The notes under the pieces were generated by a model that was given only the letters and a program-made list of their open reading frames with translations, was not told the origin of the DNA and ran no database searches. Position numbers and translations under genes: made by a program. A stretch of DNA of 36,649 nucleotides. Origin: OMOG01 sp041485845 (GTDB lineage: Bacteria; Acidobacteriota; Terriglobia; Bryobacterales; Bryobacteraceae). Positions 24,495 to 32,631 of the stretch are shown here, piece after piece; position 1 is the first letter of the stretch, and the number at the start of each line of letters is the position of its first letter. The stretch spans positions 1-36,649 of the forward strand of contig JBGPKH010000010.1 of the NCBI GenBank assembly GCA_041485845.1, written 5' to 3'.

Positions 24495-24842
24495 TCAGAC
24501 CGGCATCTTCATGCCGATCAGCGCCTCCACCTCTTCGATTGGCGCCATTTCGATGGCGTCCCAGGGACAGCCGTCGAGGAAGGCGCCGTCGGGACCTTTG
24601 CTGGTGCATTTCTTGCAGCCGATGCACAGCACCGGGTCCACCTCGATACGGCCGAACGGCGAGTGATCTTCATCCGGAACCCAGTACATACAATCGGCGA
24701 CAGGACAATACGGGACGCACGCAGGCGAACCCGCGCAGCCCGTGCAGCACTCCGTGATGACAGCCAGTTCCTTGGGCCGCTTCTTGCGAGGAGTGGCGAT
24801 TCCCTCGGACTTCGGCTCCATCTTCAAGACCGCCGTGGACAT
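24495..24842 (-). CDS. Ferredoxin with two [4Fe-4S] motifs
   Basis: From ATG 24842 (MSTAVLKMEPKSEGIATPRKKRPKELAVITE) the protein is 115 residues. Cluster-binding cysteines occur in C-TGC-AGSPAC-VPYC-PVADC and CIGCKKC...DGCPWDAIEM, enough for two [4Fe-4S] clusters. The first motif has extra residues (CxxCxxxxxC), as in ferredoxins related to the 4Fe-4S NADH dehydrogenase/dehydrogenase subunits. It is the first gene of a minus-strand operon with the STAS gene (15-base gap) and the FAD reductase gene. It may supply electrons to, or take them from, that flavoprotein. Confidence 0.92.
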   Translation of the reverse strand: MSTAVLKMEPKSEGIATPRKKRPKELAVITECCTGCAGSPACVPYCPVADCMYWVPDEDHSPFGRIEVDPVLCIGCKKCTSKGPDGAFLDGCPWDAIEMAPIEEVEALIGMKMPV

Positions 24843-24956
24843 GAAAAAAGTATGACACAGGAGGCGGGGGACTGTCATTCTTGGCGTGGCGTTCGGCTTG
24901 GCTGAAAGCCGGCGGGGGTGACAGACGACAAGAACCGATCGTCTGTCCCACTGCGG

Positions 24957-24962
24957 TAGGAT
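24957..24962 (+). promoter_or_regulatory. Candidate -10 element
   Basis: TAGGAT in the context GGTAGGATTG ends eight bases before ATG 24971. No clear -35 or ribosome-binding site is seen, so translation may start near the 5' end of the transcript. Confidence 0.3.
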
Positions 24963-24970
24963 TGTCCAAG

Positions 24971-26932
24971 ATGCGGAATATCAGCTTTTTCGCGACCTTG
25001 CTGTTTTTGGCTACGGCCCTGCGCGCGCAGGACGCCGGTCCGGGGCGTGTGGTGTTTGAAACCCGCTGCGCGCGGTGCCACGGGTCGGATGGCAACGGCG
25101 GGGAACTGGGGCCGGCGATCCGGGGGAGGCTCGCGGCGCGCAACGACCAGCAATTGACCGCGCTCATCCGCGAAGGTCTGCCCGGGCAGGGCATGCCTCC
25201 CATCCAGGTGACCGATGCCGAGATGGGTCCGCTCACCGCGTTCCTGCGAACGCTCCAGCCGCAGGACCCTCGCGCGGAGATCGTGCGCGCGAAGGTCCAG
25301 ACCACCGACGGCAAGACTCTCGACGGCGAAGTCCTCAACCAGGGCTTCGAAGACATGCAATTGCGAACCGCGGACCAGCGTGTGCATCTGCTGCGCCGCG
25401 TGGGCGAGCGCTTCCGCGAGGTCACTTCCGGAACGGACTGGCCCGGCTACAACGGCGACCCCGGGGGCAATCGTTACACTACGCTCTCCCAGATCGCCAA
25501 AGCGAATGTCGCGCGGCTGGGGCCCAAGTGGATGTTCTCGCTCCCCAGTACGGCGCGCTTGCAGGGCACGCCCGCGGTCCTCGGCGGCATCATGTACGTA
25601 ACCTCGGCCAACGAGTGTTATGCGCTCGACGCCGGCACGGGACGGCAGATCTGGCACTTCCGCCAGCCGCGCACGCGCGGGATGGCCGCCGACTCCTCGG
25701 GCGGAACCAACCGTGGAGTGGCCGCCGCGGGCGACCGCGTCTTCCTGGAGACCGACAGCGCACACGTGATTGCGCTGAGCCGTTTCACGGGAGACTTGCT
25801 TTGGGACACCGAGATGGCCGACTGGCATCAGAGCTACTTCGCCACCTCCGCGCCGCTCGCCGTGGGCAACCTGGTGGTGGCCGGCACGGGCGGCGGAGAG
25901 CACGGCACGCGCGGCTTCCTCGCGGCGTTCGACCAGGCTAGCGGCAAGGAAGTTTGGCGATTCTGGACCGTGCCTCTTCCCGGAGAACCCGGGTCGGAGA
26001 CCTGGCAGGGCAAGGGCATCGCCCACGGCGGCGCCCCCACCTGGTTCACCGGCACCTACGACTCCGAAACCGACACCGTCTTTTGGCCCACCGGCAATCC
26101 GAGCGCGGAATACTACGGCGACGACCGGGTCGGCGACAACCTCTATTCGGATTGCATCCTGGCGCTCGACGCCAAGACCGGCAAGCTCAAATGGCACTAC
26201 CAGACCACTCCGCACGATCTATGGGACTGGGATGCCACGGAAACACCCATGGTTGTGGATGCAACCTGGCAGGGCCAGCCGCGCAAGCTGCTCATCCAGG
26301 CCAACCGCAACGGTTTCTTCTACATCTTCGACCGGACCAATGGCAAACTGCTGCTGGCGAAACCGTTCGTCCGCACCTTGACCTGGGCGAGCGGTGTCGG
26401 CGCCGACGGCCGTCCCGTTAGGAATCCCGATCAGGAGCCCAGCCCCGCGGGTACTCGAGTGTGTCCCTCGCAGGATGGCGCCACCAACTGGTTCTCGCCT
26501 TCGTTCAATCCCGCGACCGGCTTGTACTACGTGCAGACTTTCGAAAAGTGCAGCGTGTACACCAAGAGCGATCCGGGAACGTGGCAGCCCGGCAGGCAAT
26601 ACCTGGGCGGCTCGCAAAAGCGCGCGCCCGACCAAAAGCCGCTGCGGATTCTGAAGGCCATCGACATTCAGACCGGCAAAATCGCCTGGGAACTGCCGCA
26701 GCCGGGACCGGCGGAATCGTGGGGCGGCACGCTGAGCACATCGACCGGCCTGGTGATCTTCGGCGAGGAGGGCGGCGCGCTCATGGCGGCCGACGCGGTG
26801 AGCGGCAAACCGCTGTGGAGTTTCCAAACCAATCAGACCTGGAAGGCGTCGCCAATGACTTACCTGTTCGACGGCAAGCAGTATGTCGCGGTGGCGGCGG
26901 GGTCGGCCATCATCGCATTCGGGATTCAGTAG
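24971..26932 (+). CDS. Cytochrome c - PQQ quinohaemoprotein dehydrogenase
   Basis: The start is ATG 24971, giving 653 residues with a signal peptide (MRNISFFATLLFLATALRAQ). A short cytochrome c domain follows with the haem motif CARCH and the axial Met in PGQGMPPI. Next come a small beta domain near 108-150 (KVQTTDGKTLDGEVLNQGFEDMQL) and then the PQQ propeller (DWPGYNGDPGGNRYTTLSQI ... HDLWDWDATETPMVV). The haem domain is at the N-terminus, the reverse of the classical quinohaemoprotein alcohol dehydrogenases. The protein is paralogous to the one at 20170-22020. It should oxidise an alcohol or sugar in the periplasm and pass electrons through its own haem. Expression starts close to the ATG. 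Confidence 0.93.
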   Translation: MRNISFFATLLFLATALRAQDAGPGRVVFETRCARCHGSDGNGGELGPAIRGRLAARNDQQLTALIREGLPGQGMPPIQVTDAEMGPLTAFLRTLQPQDPRAEIVRAKVQTTDGKTLDGEVLNQGFEDMQLRTADQRVHLLRRVGERFREVTSGTDWPGYNGDPGGNRYTTLSQIAKANVARLGPKWMFSLPSTARLQGTPAVLGGIMYVTSANECYALDAGTGRQIWHFRQPRTRGMAADSSGGTNRGVAAAGDRVFLETDSAHVIALSRFTGDLLWDTEMADWHQSYFATSAPLAVGNLVVAGTGGGEHGTRGFLAAFDQASGKEVWRFWTVPLPGEPGSETWQGKGIAHGGAPTWFTGTYDSETDTVFWPTGNPSAEYYGDDRVGDNLYSDCILALDAKTGKLKWHYQTTPHDLWDWDATETPMVVDATWQGQPRKLLIQANRNGFFYIFDRTNGKLLLAKPFVRTLTWASGVGADGRPVRNPDQEPSPAGTRVCPSQDGATNWFSPSFNPATGLYYVQTFEKCSVYTKSDPGTWQPGRQYLGGSQKRAPDQKPLRILKAIDIQTGKIAWELPQPGPAESWGGTLSTSTGLVIFGEEGGALMAADAVSGKPLWSFQTNQTWKASPMTYLFDGKQYVAVAAGSAIIAFGIQ

Positions 26933-26953
26933 GACAGGCCTCCCGGCCTGTCC
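26932..26953 (+). terminator. Perfect 9-bp hairpin at the quinohaemoprotein stop
   Basis: GGACAGGCC (26932-26940), loop TCCC, and GGCCTGTCC (26945-26953) form a perfect stem that begins with the last base of the TAG stop. There is no U-run after it, so termination is possible but unproven; it may be a REP-like palindrome. Confidence 0.6.
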
Positions 26954-26973
26954 CCGGAGTCTGGCCATTTGTG

Positions 26974-27013
26974 GGGCCCGCAGCCGCCTTTTGGGCGGCC
27001 ACACGCTGGGCCC
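26974..27013. repeat. Nested GC-rich palindrome (REP/BIME-like)
   Basis: GGGCCC arms (26974-26979 and 27008-27013) enclose a second stem, GCCGCC with GGCGGC around the loop TTTTG (26983-26999). Together with the hairpin just upstream it fills most of the 114-base gap between the quinohaemoprotein and fucosidase genes. The structure is visible; a mobile or regulatory role is not known. Confidence 0.55.
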
Positions 27014-27025
27014 GGCGACCTCAGG

Positions 27026-27031
27026 TAGAAT
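27026..27031 (+). promoter_or_regulatory. Candidate -10 element of the fucosidase gene
   Basis: TAGAAT in the context GGTAGAATTG ends 15 bases before the ATG at 27047. No good -35 is seen at normal spacing. Confidence 0.35.
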
Positions 27032-27046
27032 TGACGTGTCCACACC

Positions 27047-28643
27047 ATGAAACACTTTGCGATCTGTTCCCTCCTCTTCGCAGCCACGCTCGCCGGCCAG
27101 ACACCGGGTAACAAGTCCGAGCGCCTGGAGTGGTTTCGCGACCAGGGCTTCGGGCTGTTCATCCACTGGAGCGTCGACAGCCAGCTCGGCGTGGTGATCA
27201 GCCATTCGCTCGCCGGCGCATCGGACGATTTCACGCGCCGCTTCTTCATCGAACTCCCTCAAACCTTCAATCCCCGCAAATTCCATCCGCAGGATTGGGC
27301 GGCGCTGGCCAAACTCGCGGGCGTGAAGTACGTCGTCTTCACCACCAAGCATCACTCCGGGTTCGCCATGTGGGACACCGCTACCACGCCATTCAGCATC
27401 GGCCACACGCCCTTCCAGCGCGATATCTTCGGCGAGGTTTTGTCGGCGTTCCGCGAACAGGGCATCGCGCCGGGCATCTACTTTTCGCCCGACGATTTTC
27501 ATTGGCTGCACTCCAACGGCGTCATCGTGGACCGGCGGCGTCCCGAGACTGCTCCGGCCAACAATCCGGGCCTGATGGCGCTCGACAAGGCGCAGGTCCG
27601 GGAGCCTCCTGACGAAGTACGGCCCCATCTCGGTCGCCTTCTTCGACGGGCCGCCCGAGGGTCTGCGCGAGGAAGCCTGGGAGTTGCAGCCCGACATCGT
27701 GGTTACGCGCGGCGCCATCAACACACCGGAGTTGTACGTGCCGGGTGTGCCGCTCGATGAGGCCTGGGAAGCCTGCTTCACCATGGGAACCGCCTGGCAG
27801 TATCAGCCGCAGAACGAGCGCTACAAGACCGGCGGCCAGCTCATTGCGCTGCTCGTCGAAACTCGCGCCAAGGGCGGCAATCTGCTGCTGAACGTGGGAC
27901 CCAAGCCCGATGGCGAGCTGCCCATCGAGCAGGAGGAGCGGCTGCGCGAGCTGGCACTGTGGATGTTTGTGAACGGCGAGGCGATTTACGGCGTGCGCCC
28001 GTGGATAATCACCAACGAGCAGGACATCTGGTTCACCAAAAAGAAGAATGAGGACACCGTCTACGCGGTCGTGAAGGAGCCCGAGCGCTGGAGGCGCGGC
28101 ACGTGGAAGGAGATCGTGCTGCACTCTCTCCGCGCCACGGACCGCACGCAGGTGTCGGTGCTCGGCCAGAACGACCGCGTCCTGGAATACCAGGAGAGGG
28201 TGACGCCCAAGAGCACCTTCCAGCAGGCCTCCGACGGCCTCCATATTCGCGCCATGCACGCGCAGCGCTTGCAGGACAACAGCCAGTGGCCCAACCCCGT
28301 GGTCCTGAAGATTACCAACGTGAAACCCGCGCTTACGCCCCCGCGCGTGGAGACCGGACGGGCCGCGCGCACCTCATCCGGCGTGACCTTGAGCGCGACT
28401 CTCGGCGCGCTGGGCGACGCACCATCGGTGGAGGTGGGATTCGAGTACCGTTCCCTGAAGGGCCTGGATGCCAACGAGCGAAGCGGCGAGTGGAGCAGGA
28501 CGCCGCTCCAGCGCATGACCGCTCCCGGCGCGTATTCGGCTACCGTCAGCGGCTGGCCGGCCGGCGAGCCCTACGAGTTTCGCGCCGTGGTCAAGCACCC
28601 GGTCCTCACCATGTATGGTGAGGCCAAGCGCGCGACGCTTTGA
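27047..28643 (+). pseudogene. GH29 alpha-L-fucosidase, frameshifted
   Basis: The reading frame opens at ATG 27047 with a signal peptide (MKHFAICSLLFAATLAGQ). GH29 signatures follow: WFRDQGFGLFIHWSVDSQLG, VKYVVFTTKHHSGFAMWDT and GIAPGIYFSPDDFHW. At 27605-27606 one C too many (GAGCCTCCTG) breaks the frame; without it the text reads on as LLTKYGPISVAFFDGPPEGL, where Asp (27645-27647) is at the nucleophile position. The second part, in the other frame, continues with KGGNLLLNVGPKPDGELP, LALWMFVNGEAIYGVRPW and a beta-sandwich tail to 28643. As written the gene makes only the first third and no nucleophile. A sequencing error is possible, since only one base in a CC pair is involved. Confidence 0.85.
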
Positions 28644-28653
28644 GCCTTGCTTA

Positions 28654-28679
28654 ACCGCCGAGACGCCGAGGCGCCGAGG
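28654..28679. repeat. Solo GxxExxY-type repeat
   Basis: ACCGCCGAGACGCCGAGGCGCCGAGG repeats the 9-base unit of the element around the GxxExxY gene at 3429-3978, with C for G at one position of each unit. No GxxExxY gene is attached. It lies in the 185-base gap between the fucosidase and the histidine-kinase-like gene; a looser copy (GCAGAGACAGCGGAGA) occurs near 28736. I see nothing else in that gap. Confidence 0.65.
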
Positions 28680-28828
28680 ATAACCAAGAGAGAGGTGGGG
28701 GCTTGGGGTTTTGGTGTCGTTGGCGTGGTTCGCGCGCAGAGACAGCGGAGAAGAGTGAAGCCGAGGGGTTTCTTCGGCGTGGGGCCGCACCAGGCCGGGA
28801 CGCCGGTCCGAGAATACTTGACGGCGCA

Positions 28829-31213
28829 CTACGCGACGATGTTCCTCGCGCCGGGCATCGACGAAGGCTCCAGACTCCGCAGCACGCGCTGCAATTCGCC
28901 TTCCTGCACCGGCTTCGACAGCACGAACCGGCCTTCGCCCTCGAAGTCCGACGAGAGCTCGGCGTCGTAGCCGTCGGAAAGGAGAATGAAACACCCCACG
29001 CGGGAATACATCCGCTCCGACAGTTCCACCCAGTTCAGGCCGGGGGCGTGCACCGAGCAGAATGCCATATCGAACCGCATGCGCTGAGCCAGTTCCAGGC
29101 CGGTGTCGGAATTGTTGACCGGAACTACGCGGCAACCCCGCGTTGCGAGCAGCCCCAGGATCTGGCGTTGGGCGCTTTCGTCCGGATCGATGACCAGTAC
29201 CGTCATACGGCGAGAGACCTCCTGGATGTAGCCATTCGTCGCCGCCGCCGCGGAAGCGCCCGGCCGCTCTTTGGCGATCGCCGGGAGTTCCACTTCGAAA
29301 CGCGGATCGGCGTTGTTCTTCTCGATCAGCCGAACCTCGCCGCCGTGGCCCGCGATCACGCTGCGGGTCAATCCCAGCACCGAGGCCACTTCCTCGGGGT
29401 TGCGCGATTGCAAGGGCGCGGTGAACGCGATCTCCACCAGCAGCCGTTTGGCCAGAATGCTCGTGCGGATGGTGATCGCCTTTTGTGTGGCATCCGCCAG
29501 CGACTGCTCCGCGTGTACCAGGAGATTGAGGAACACCTGTTCCAACTGGCCTTGCGATCCCAGCACGTTCATCGGCTCGCGGGTAGTCAGGTCGCGCACC
29601 CGAATGCCGGTAGCCTTCCAGTCCCCCTCGCGGAACTCGATCAGCGTGCGCAGCAGCGAGGTGATCGAGACCGGGCGCGCTTCCTGTTCGGCCGCGGCGA
29701 AAGAGACCAGACGTGCCACCATGGCCGCCGCCTTCTTGGCTTCGGCATCAATGGCCATGACCTCGCGTTCCGCGGAGCCGATATGCACCCGTTCTAAAGC
29801 GCGGGTTGCCAAATCTGAAATGGAAGCCAGGGGGGTCTGCAGTTCGTTCACCACGCCCGAGATCAACCGCCCTACCGCAGCGAGTTTCTCCGACCGGAAG
29901 AGCTGCTCCTGGACCGAACGTTGATCGAGCAGGCGGAGCGCCACACCAATCTGATTTCCCAGGTGCTGGGCCAGCTCCTGCTCGTCGGCGGAGAAATCGC
30001 GGACGCGATCATCCTGGTCGAGCTCGAGTACGCCCACCACCTGGCTTTGGGCGTGCATGGGGACGAACAGCAGCGATCGCGGCGCGCGCCCGGAGTCTTC
30101 GCCGGTCATCGGAAACGGGCTGCGGTCGATATCCGGGATGACCAGCAGCGTGCGGTAGTGGAAGCACGCCACGGCCCCGGCCTCCGGTCCGCCCGGGGGA
30201 GACGCAAGCGAAATGGGGGCGGGTTCCTTGCCGTCGTCCGAATTCGCCGAAATCCTGTCCAGGGCCTTGCCGGCGCGGTTGTAGACGTACAGGTGAACCC
30301 GGGTGATTCCCAGAATGCCCGGGAGCGACTCGGTGAGCTGTGTCAGAATGCCGGCGGCCGAAGATGCACCCAGGATCTCCTCGCCCAGCTTGTAGGTCTT
30401 CCGTAGGAGTTCGCGCTGGTTGCGAAGACGGCGCTCGCGGCTCCACAGCAGGAATCCGACGAACAGCATCAGGCCGAGCGCTGCGGACAGTGTGAACGGC
30501 GACGGGAAGCGATTCGGCTCCCGGGTGGTGATGTCGCCCAAGTCGTTGACCAGCAGTTGAAAATTATGATTGAACGGAGGCCGTTGGCAAAACTGGTAAG
30601 CGACACCCGTCACGGTCACCATCTTACCCTTGAAGTTCTTGAGGCTGGCATTCATCGCCAACGGGCTGGGAATAAAGATCTTATACGACTCGGCCACCAG
30701 GTAGCCGCCATTCGCGGCGTCGCCGACGTCGATGACTTGGCACTCCGTACGGACCAGGCGTCCGAGGTAGGGGAATCCCAGCAGGTCCTTCAGCGCCACC
30801 ACCTTGGGATGGGGAGGCGGTGTCTGGCCCACCTTGGCCAGACTGTCCGCGCGGATCACTACGGCGCCATCGAGGGCCTCCACCGTGCCGGTTGCCTCGA
30901 CTCGGTCGCCAGGGCGAAAAAAGTTCGGCTGCAGGTCGTTGTCGCTCACCTGCAGAACCGCCCCGAATCCTCCTTCTTCGATGGCCAATAACCGATAGCC
31001 GGGAAAATGAAAGGCGTTGGAGCTAACGATTCCGCTCACCGCTACGTTCTGCCCCAGATGTGCAGGGACAAAGTCGGCGGCTGTGTTGCGCAGCCCCACC
31101 TCTTGGAGCGAGAGCCTGGCCTGAGCGGACACAGGTAGACAAGCAAGCGCCGTGAGCAGCGCCAGCGCCAAACCGCGCGGCTGCCTCAGATTGTCCTCTC
31201 TTGGGACAGCCAT
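28829..31213 (-). CDS. Degenerate hybrid histidine kinase with OB-fold sensor
   Basis: The 794-residue protein has a signal peptide or first helix, two OB-fold-like beta domains outside the membrane (about 35-230), a membrane helix near 241-257, a GAF domain (about 285-430), a HisKA-type helix pair, a GHKL ATPase-like region and a receiver-like domain (672-780). All the signalling residues are replaced. The H-box reads SGVVNELQTPLASI, with Asn456 for the phospho-His. The N-box reads NLLVHAEQSL, with His567 for the Mg-binding Asn. The G1 DxGxG motif is absent, and the receiver reads MAFCSVHAPG, with Ser720 for the phospho-Asp, although D676/D678 and Lys767 remain. It can fold like a kinase but should not phosphorylate. 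The gene overlaps the HAD phosphatase gene by 28 bases. Confidence 0.85.
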   Translation of the reverse strand: MAVPREDNLRQPRGLALALLTALACLPVSAQARLSLQEVGLRNTAADFVPAHLGQNVAVSGIVSSNAFHFPGYRLLAIEEGGFGAVLQVSDNDLQPNFFRPGDRVEATGTVEALDGAVVIRADSLAKVGQTPPPHPKVVALKDLLGFPYLGRLVRTECQVIDVGDAANGGYLVAESYKIFIPSPLAMNASLKNFKGKMVTVTGVAYQFCQRPPFNHNFQLLVNDLGDITTREPNRFPSPFTLSAALGLMLFVGFLLWSRERRLRNQRELLRKTYKLGEEILGASSAAGILTQLTESLPGILGITRVHLYVYNRAGKALDRISANSDDGKEPAPISLASPPGGPEAGAVACFHYRTLLVIPDIDRSPFPMTGEDSGRAPRSLLFVPMHAQSQVVGVLELDQDDRVRDFSADEQELAQHLGNQIGVALRLLDQRSVQEQLFRSEKLAAVGRLISGVVNELQTPLASISDLATRALERVHIGSAEREVMAIDAEAKKAAAMVARLVSFAAAEQEARPVSITSLLRTLIEFREGDWKATGIRVRDLTTREPMNVLGSQGQLEQVFLNLLVHAEQSLADATQKAITIRTSILAKRLLVEIAFTAPLQSRNPEEVASVLGLTRSVIAGHGGEVRLIEKNNADPRFEVELPAIAKERPGASAAAATNGYIQEVSRRMTVLVIDPDESAQRQILGLLATRGCRVVPVNNSDTGLELAQRMRFDMAFCSVHAPGLNWVELSERMYSRVGCFILLSDGYDAELSSDFEGEGRFVLSKPVQEGELQRVLRSLEPSSMPGARNIVA

Positions 31214-31845
31214 GTACTCAAAACCCCACTCCCGAAATTATCGATGGTAATGGTACTGCCAGGCAAGTCCTCATAAGTAGTACTAACTCCTACTACCCTC
31301 ATGCCAGCCGCGCGGGCGGCCTCTACGCCGGAATAGGAATCTTCGAAGACAATGCAGTTTACCGGACGAATATTCAGTATTTTAGCGGCTCGAAGGTAAA
31401 TCTCCGGATGCGGCTTCGGCTTGCCGGCCTGGCGTCCGTCCACCACGGCCTGGAAGTAGCCGCGAAGACCGGCGCGGTCCAGCAGGAAATTGACATTCTC
31501 GGATTCGGCGTTGCTGGCCAACCCCATGGGCGTGCCGCGATGCCGCTCCAAAAACTGTCTCACGCCGGGAACCAGGACCTGGTCGATCCGCCCGCCGATC
31601 ATCTGCCGGTACAACTCTTCCTTGGCGGACCCCCGGGCGGCAACTTCTTCGGGCGAGAGTCCATCCCCGAAGAAATCCCGGACGATGTCGTCATTGCGTC
31701 GGCCGTACGTGCGCTCCTGCATCGCTTCGGTGGTTTCCAGGCCGTAGCGCCGGTTGAACGCCGCCCAAGCCTGGCGATGCACGGGGTTGGAGTCTACGAT
31801 CACGCCGTCCATGTCGAAAATGAGCGCCAGGCCGGGATCGATCAT
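31186..31845 (-). CDS. HAD phosphatase (beta-phosphoglucomutase-like)
   Basis: The 219-residue protein is a haloacid dehalogenase-superfamily enzyme. Motif I is FDMDGVIVDSNPVH (nucleophile Asp11, acid/base Asp13), motif II is LASNAESEN, motif III Lys is in GKPKPHPEIYL and motif IV is VFEDSYSGVEAARAAGM. The helical cap sits between motifs I and II, as in beta-phosphoglucomutase and phosphoglycolate phosphatase relatives. The substrate cannot be chosen from sequence; a sugar phosphate is likely. It overlaps cutA by four bases (ATGA) and the kinase-like gene by 28 bases, so the three form one minus-strand transcript. Confidence 0.92.
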   Translation of the reverse strand: MIDPGLALIFDMDGVIVDSNPVHRQAWAAFNRRYGLETTEAMQERTYGRRNDDIVRDFFGDGLSPEEVAARGSAKEELYRQMIGGRIDQVLVPGVRQFLERHRGTPMGLASNAESENVNFLLDRAGLRGYFQAVVDGRQAGKPKPHPEIYLRAAKILNIRPVNCIVFEDSYSGVEAARAAGMRVVGVSTTYEDLPGSTITIDNFGSGVLSTWLSQERTI

Positions 31846-32180
31846 GATCCGCTCTCGTTCTCCGACCGCAGGTTGGATGCCATCCAGTTCAAGTATTTTT
31901 CCGCGCCTTCGACTATCGGGATAGCCAGCACTTCGGGGACCTCATAGGGATGGGTTTTTTCCAGTTCGGCCCGAAGAGGCGCGAACAAGCCGCGCGACGA
32001 CTTGATGACGAGCAGGCACTCGCCGGCGGATTCGACGGCGCCCTTCCAGTGGTAGAAACTGCGCATCCCCGGGATCACGTTGACGCACGCCGCAAGTCGC
32101 GCATCAAGCAAATGGCGGGCCAGGCGTTCGGCCTCTTCTTCCGTGGCGCAGGTGCTGAGGACAACAATCTTGTCGGTCAT
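31842..32180 (-). CDS. cutA: CutA divalent-ion tolerance protein
   Basis: The 112-residue protein has the CutA1 fold signatures: VVLSTCATEEEAERLARHLLDARLAACVNVIPGMRSFYHWKG, the E-x-x-L-L-V-I-K-S strand, and HPYEVPEVLAIPI. CutA forms a stable trimer linked to copper and divalent-cation tolerance. It overlaps the HAD gene by four bases and is first in its operon. It is divergent from the FtsB-like gene (63 bases between starts). Confidence 0.96.
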   Translation of the reverse strand: MTDKIVVLSTCATEEEAERLARHLLDARLAACVNVIPGMRSFYHWKGAVESAGECLLVIKSSRGLFAPLRAELEKTHPYEVPEVLAIPIVEGAEKYLNWMASNLRSENESGS

Positions 32181-32243
32181 TCAAAAAAAACGGAATCGAA
32201 TCGGGAAAGCAATGTTACCATTATCTTCCAGGCTCGAAGGTCC

Positions 32244-32537
32244 ATGAAATCGAACCTCACCCGATTCGCCTGCGCGATTGTGTTTCTGCTGGTGGCGACG
32301 TATGCAGTAGTCACGTTACGCGGCCCCAAGGGCGTGCATGCCCTGGTGGAAAAGCAGGCGCAAATCCAGGAGATGGAGAGGCGTAACGCCGAAATGGCGA
32401 GAGACATCGAACGCGAGCGGGAGCGCATCAAGCGTCTGACCGACAATCCGGCCGAGCAGGACCTCGAGATCCGCGAGCGTTTGAAGCTGGTGCATCCCGG
32501 CGAGAAGGTCTATATCACCGGGCCCACCAAGAAGTAA
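32244..32537 (+). CDS. Septum formation initiator-like (FtsB/DivIC) protein
   Basis: The 97-residue protein from ATG 32244 has one membrane helix near residues 9-25 (ACAIVFLLVATYAVVTL). A coiled coil follows from about 30 to 70 (VEKQAQIQEMERRNAEMARDIERERERIKRL), then the FtsB-like end ...LEIRERLKLVHPGEKVYI. FtsB/DivIC proteins join FtsL and FtsQ at the division site. The order of membrane helix, coiled coil and short tail fits well. No other division gene is adjacent. A terminal TGPTKK is basic. Confidence 0.85.
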   Translation: MKSNLTRFACAIVFLLVATYAVVTLRGPKGVHALVEKQAQIQEMERRNAEMARDIERERERIKRLTDNPAEQDLEIRERLKLVHPGEKVYITGPTKK

Positions 32538-32631
32538 TGCCCGCCCCGGGGGCTCCGTCCGGGAACTGTCACCTTACCGCTTTGAATAAGAGCTTGCCAC
32601 TTGGGGAGCGCCAACTGATATCTTGATTGCC

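Noticed and set aside
28374..29135. Minus-strand frame covering the fucosidase end and the gap
   Set aside because: It crosses a repeat region, has no start signal and overlaps the histidine-kinase-like gene in another frame.
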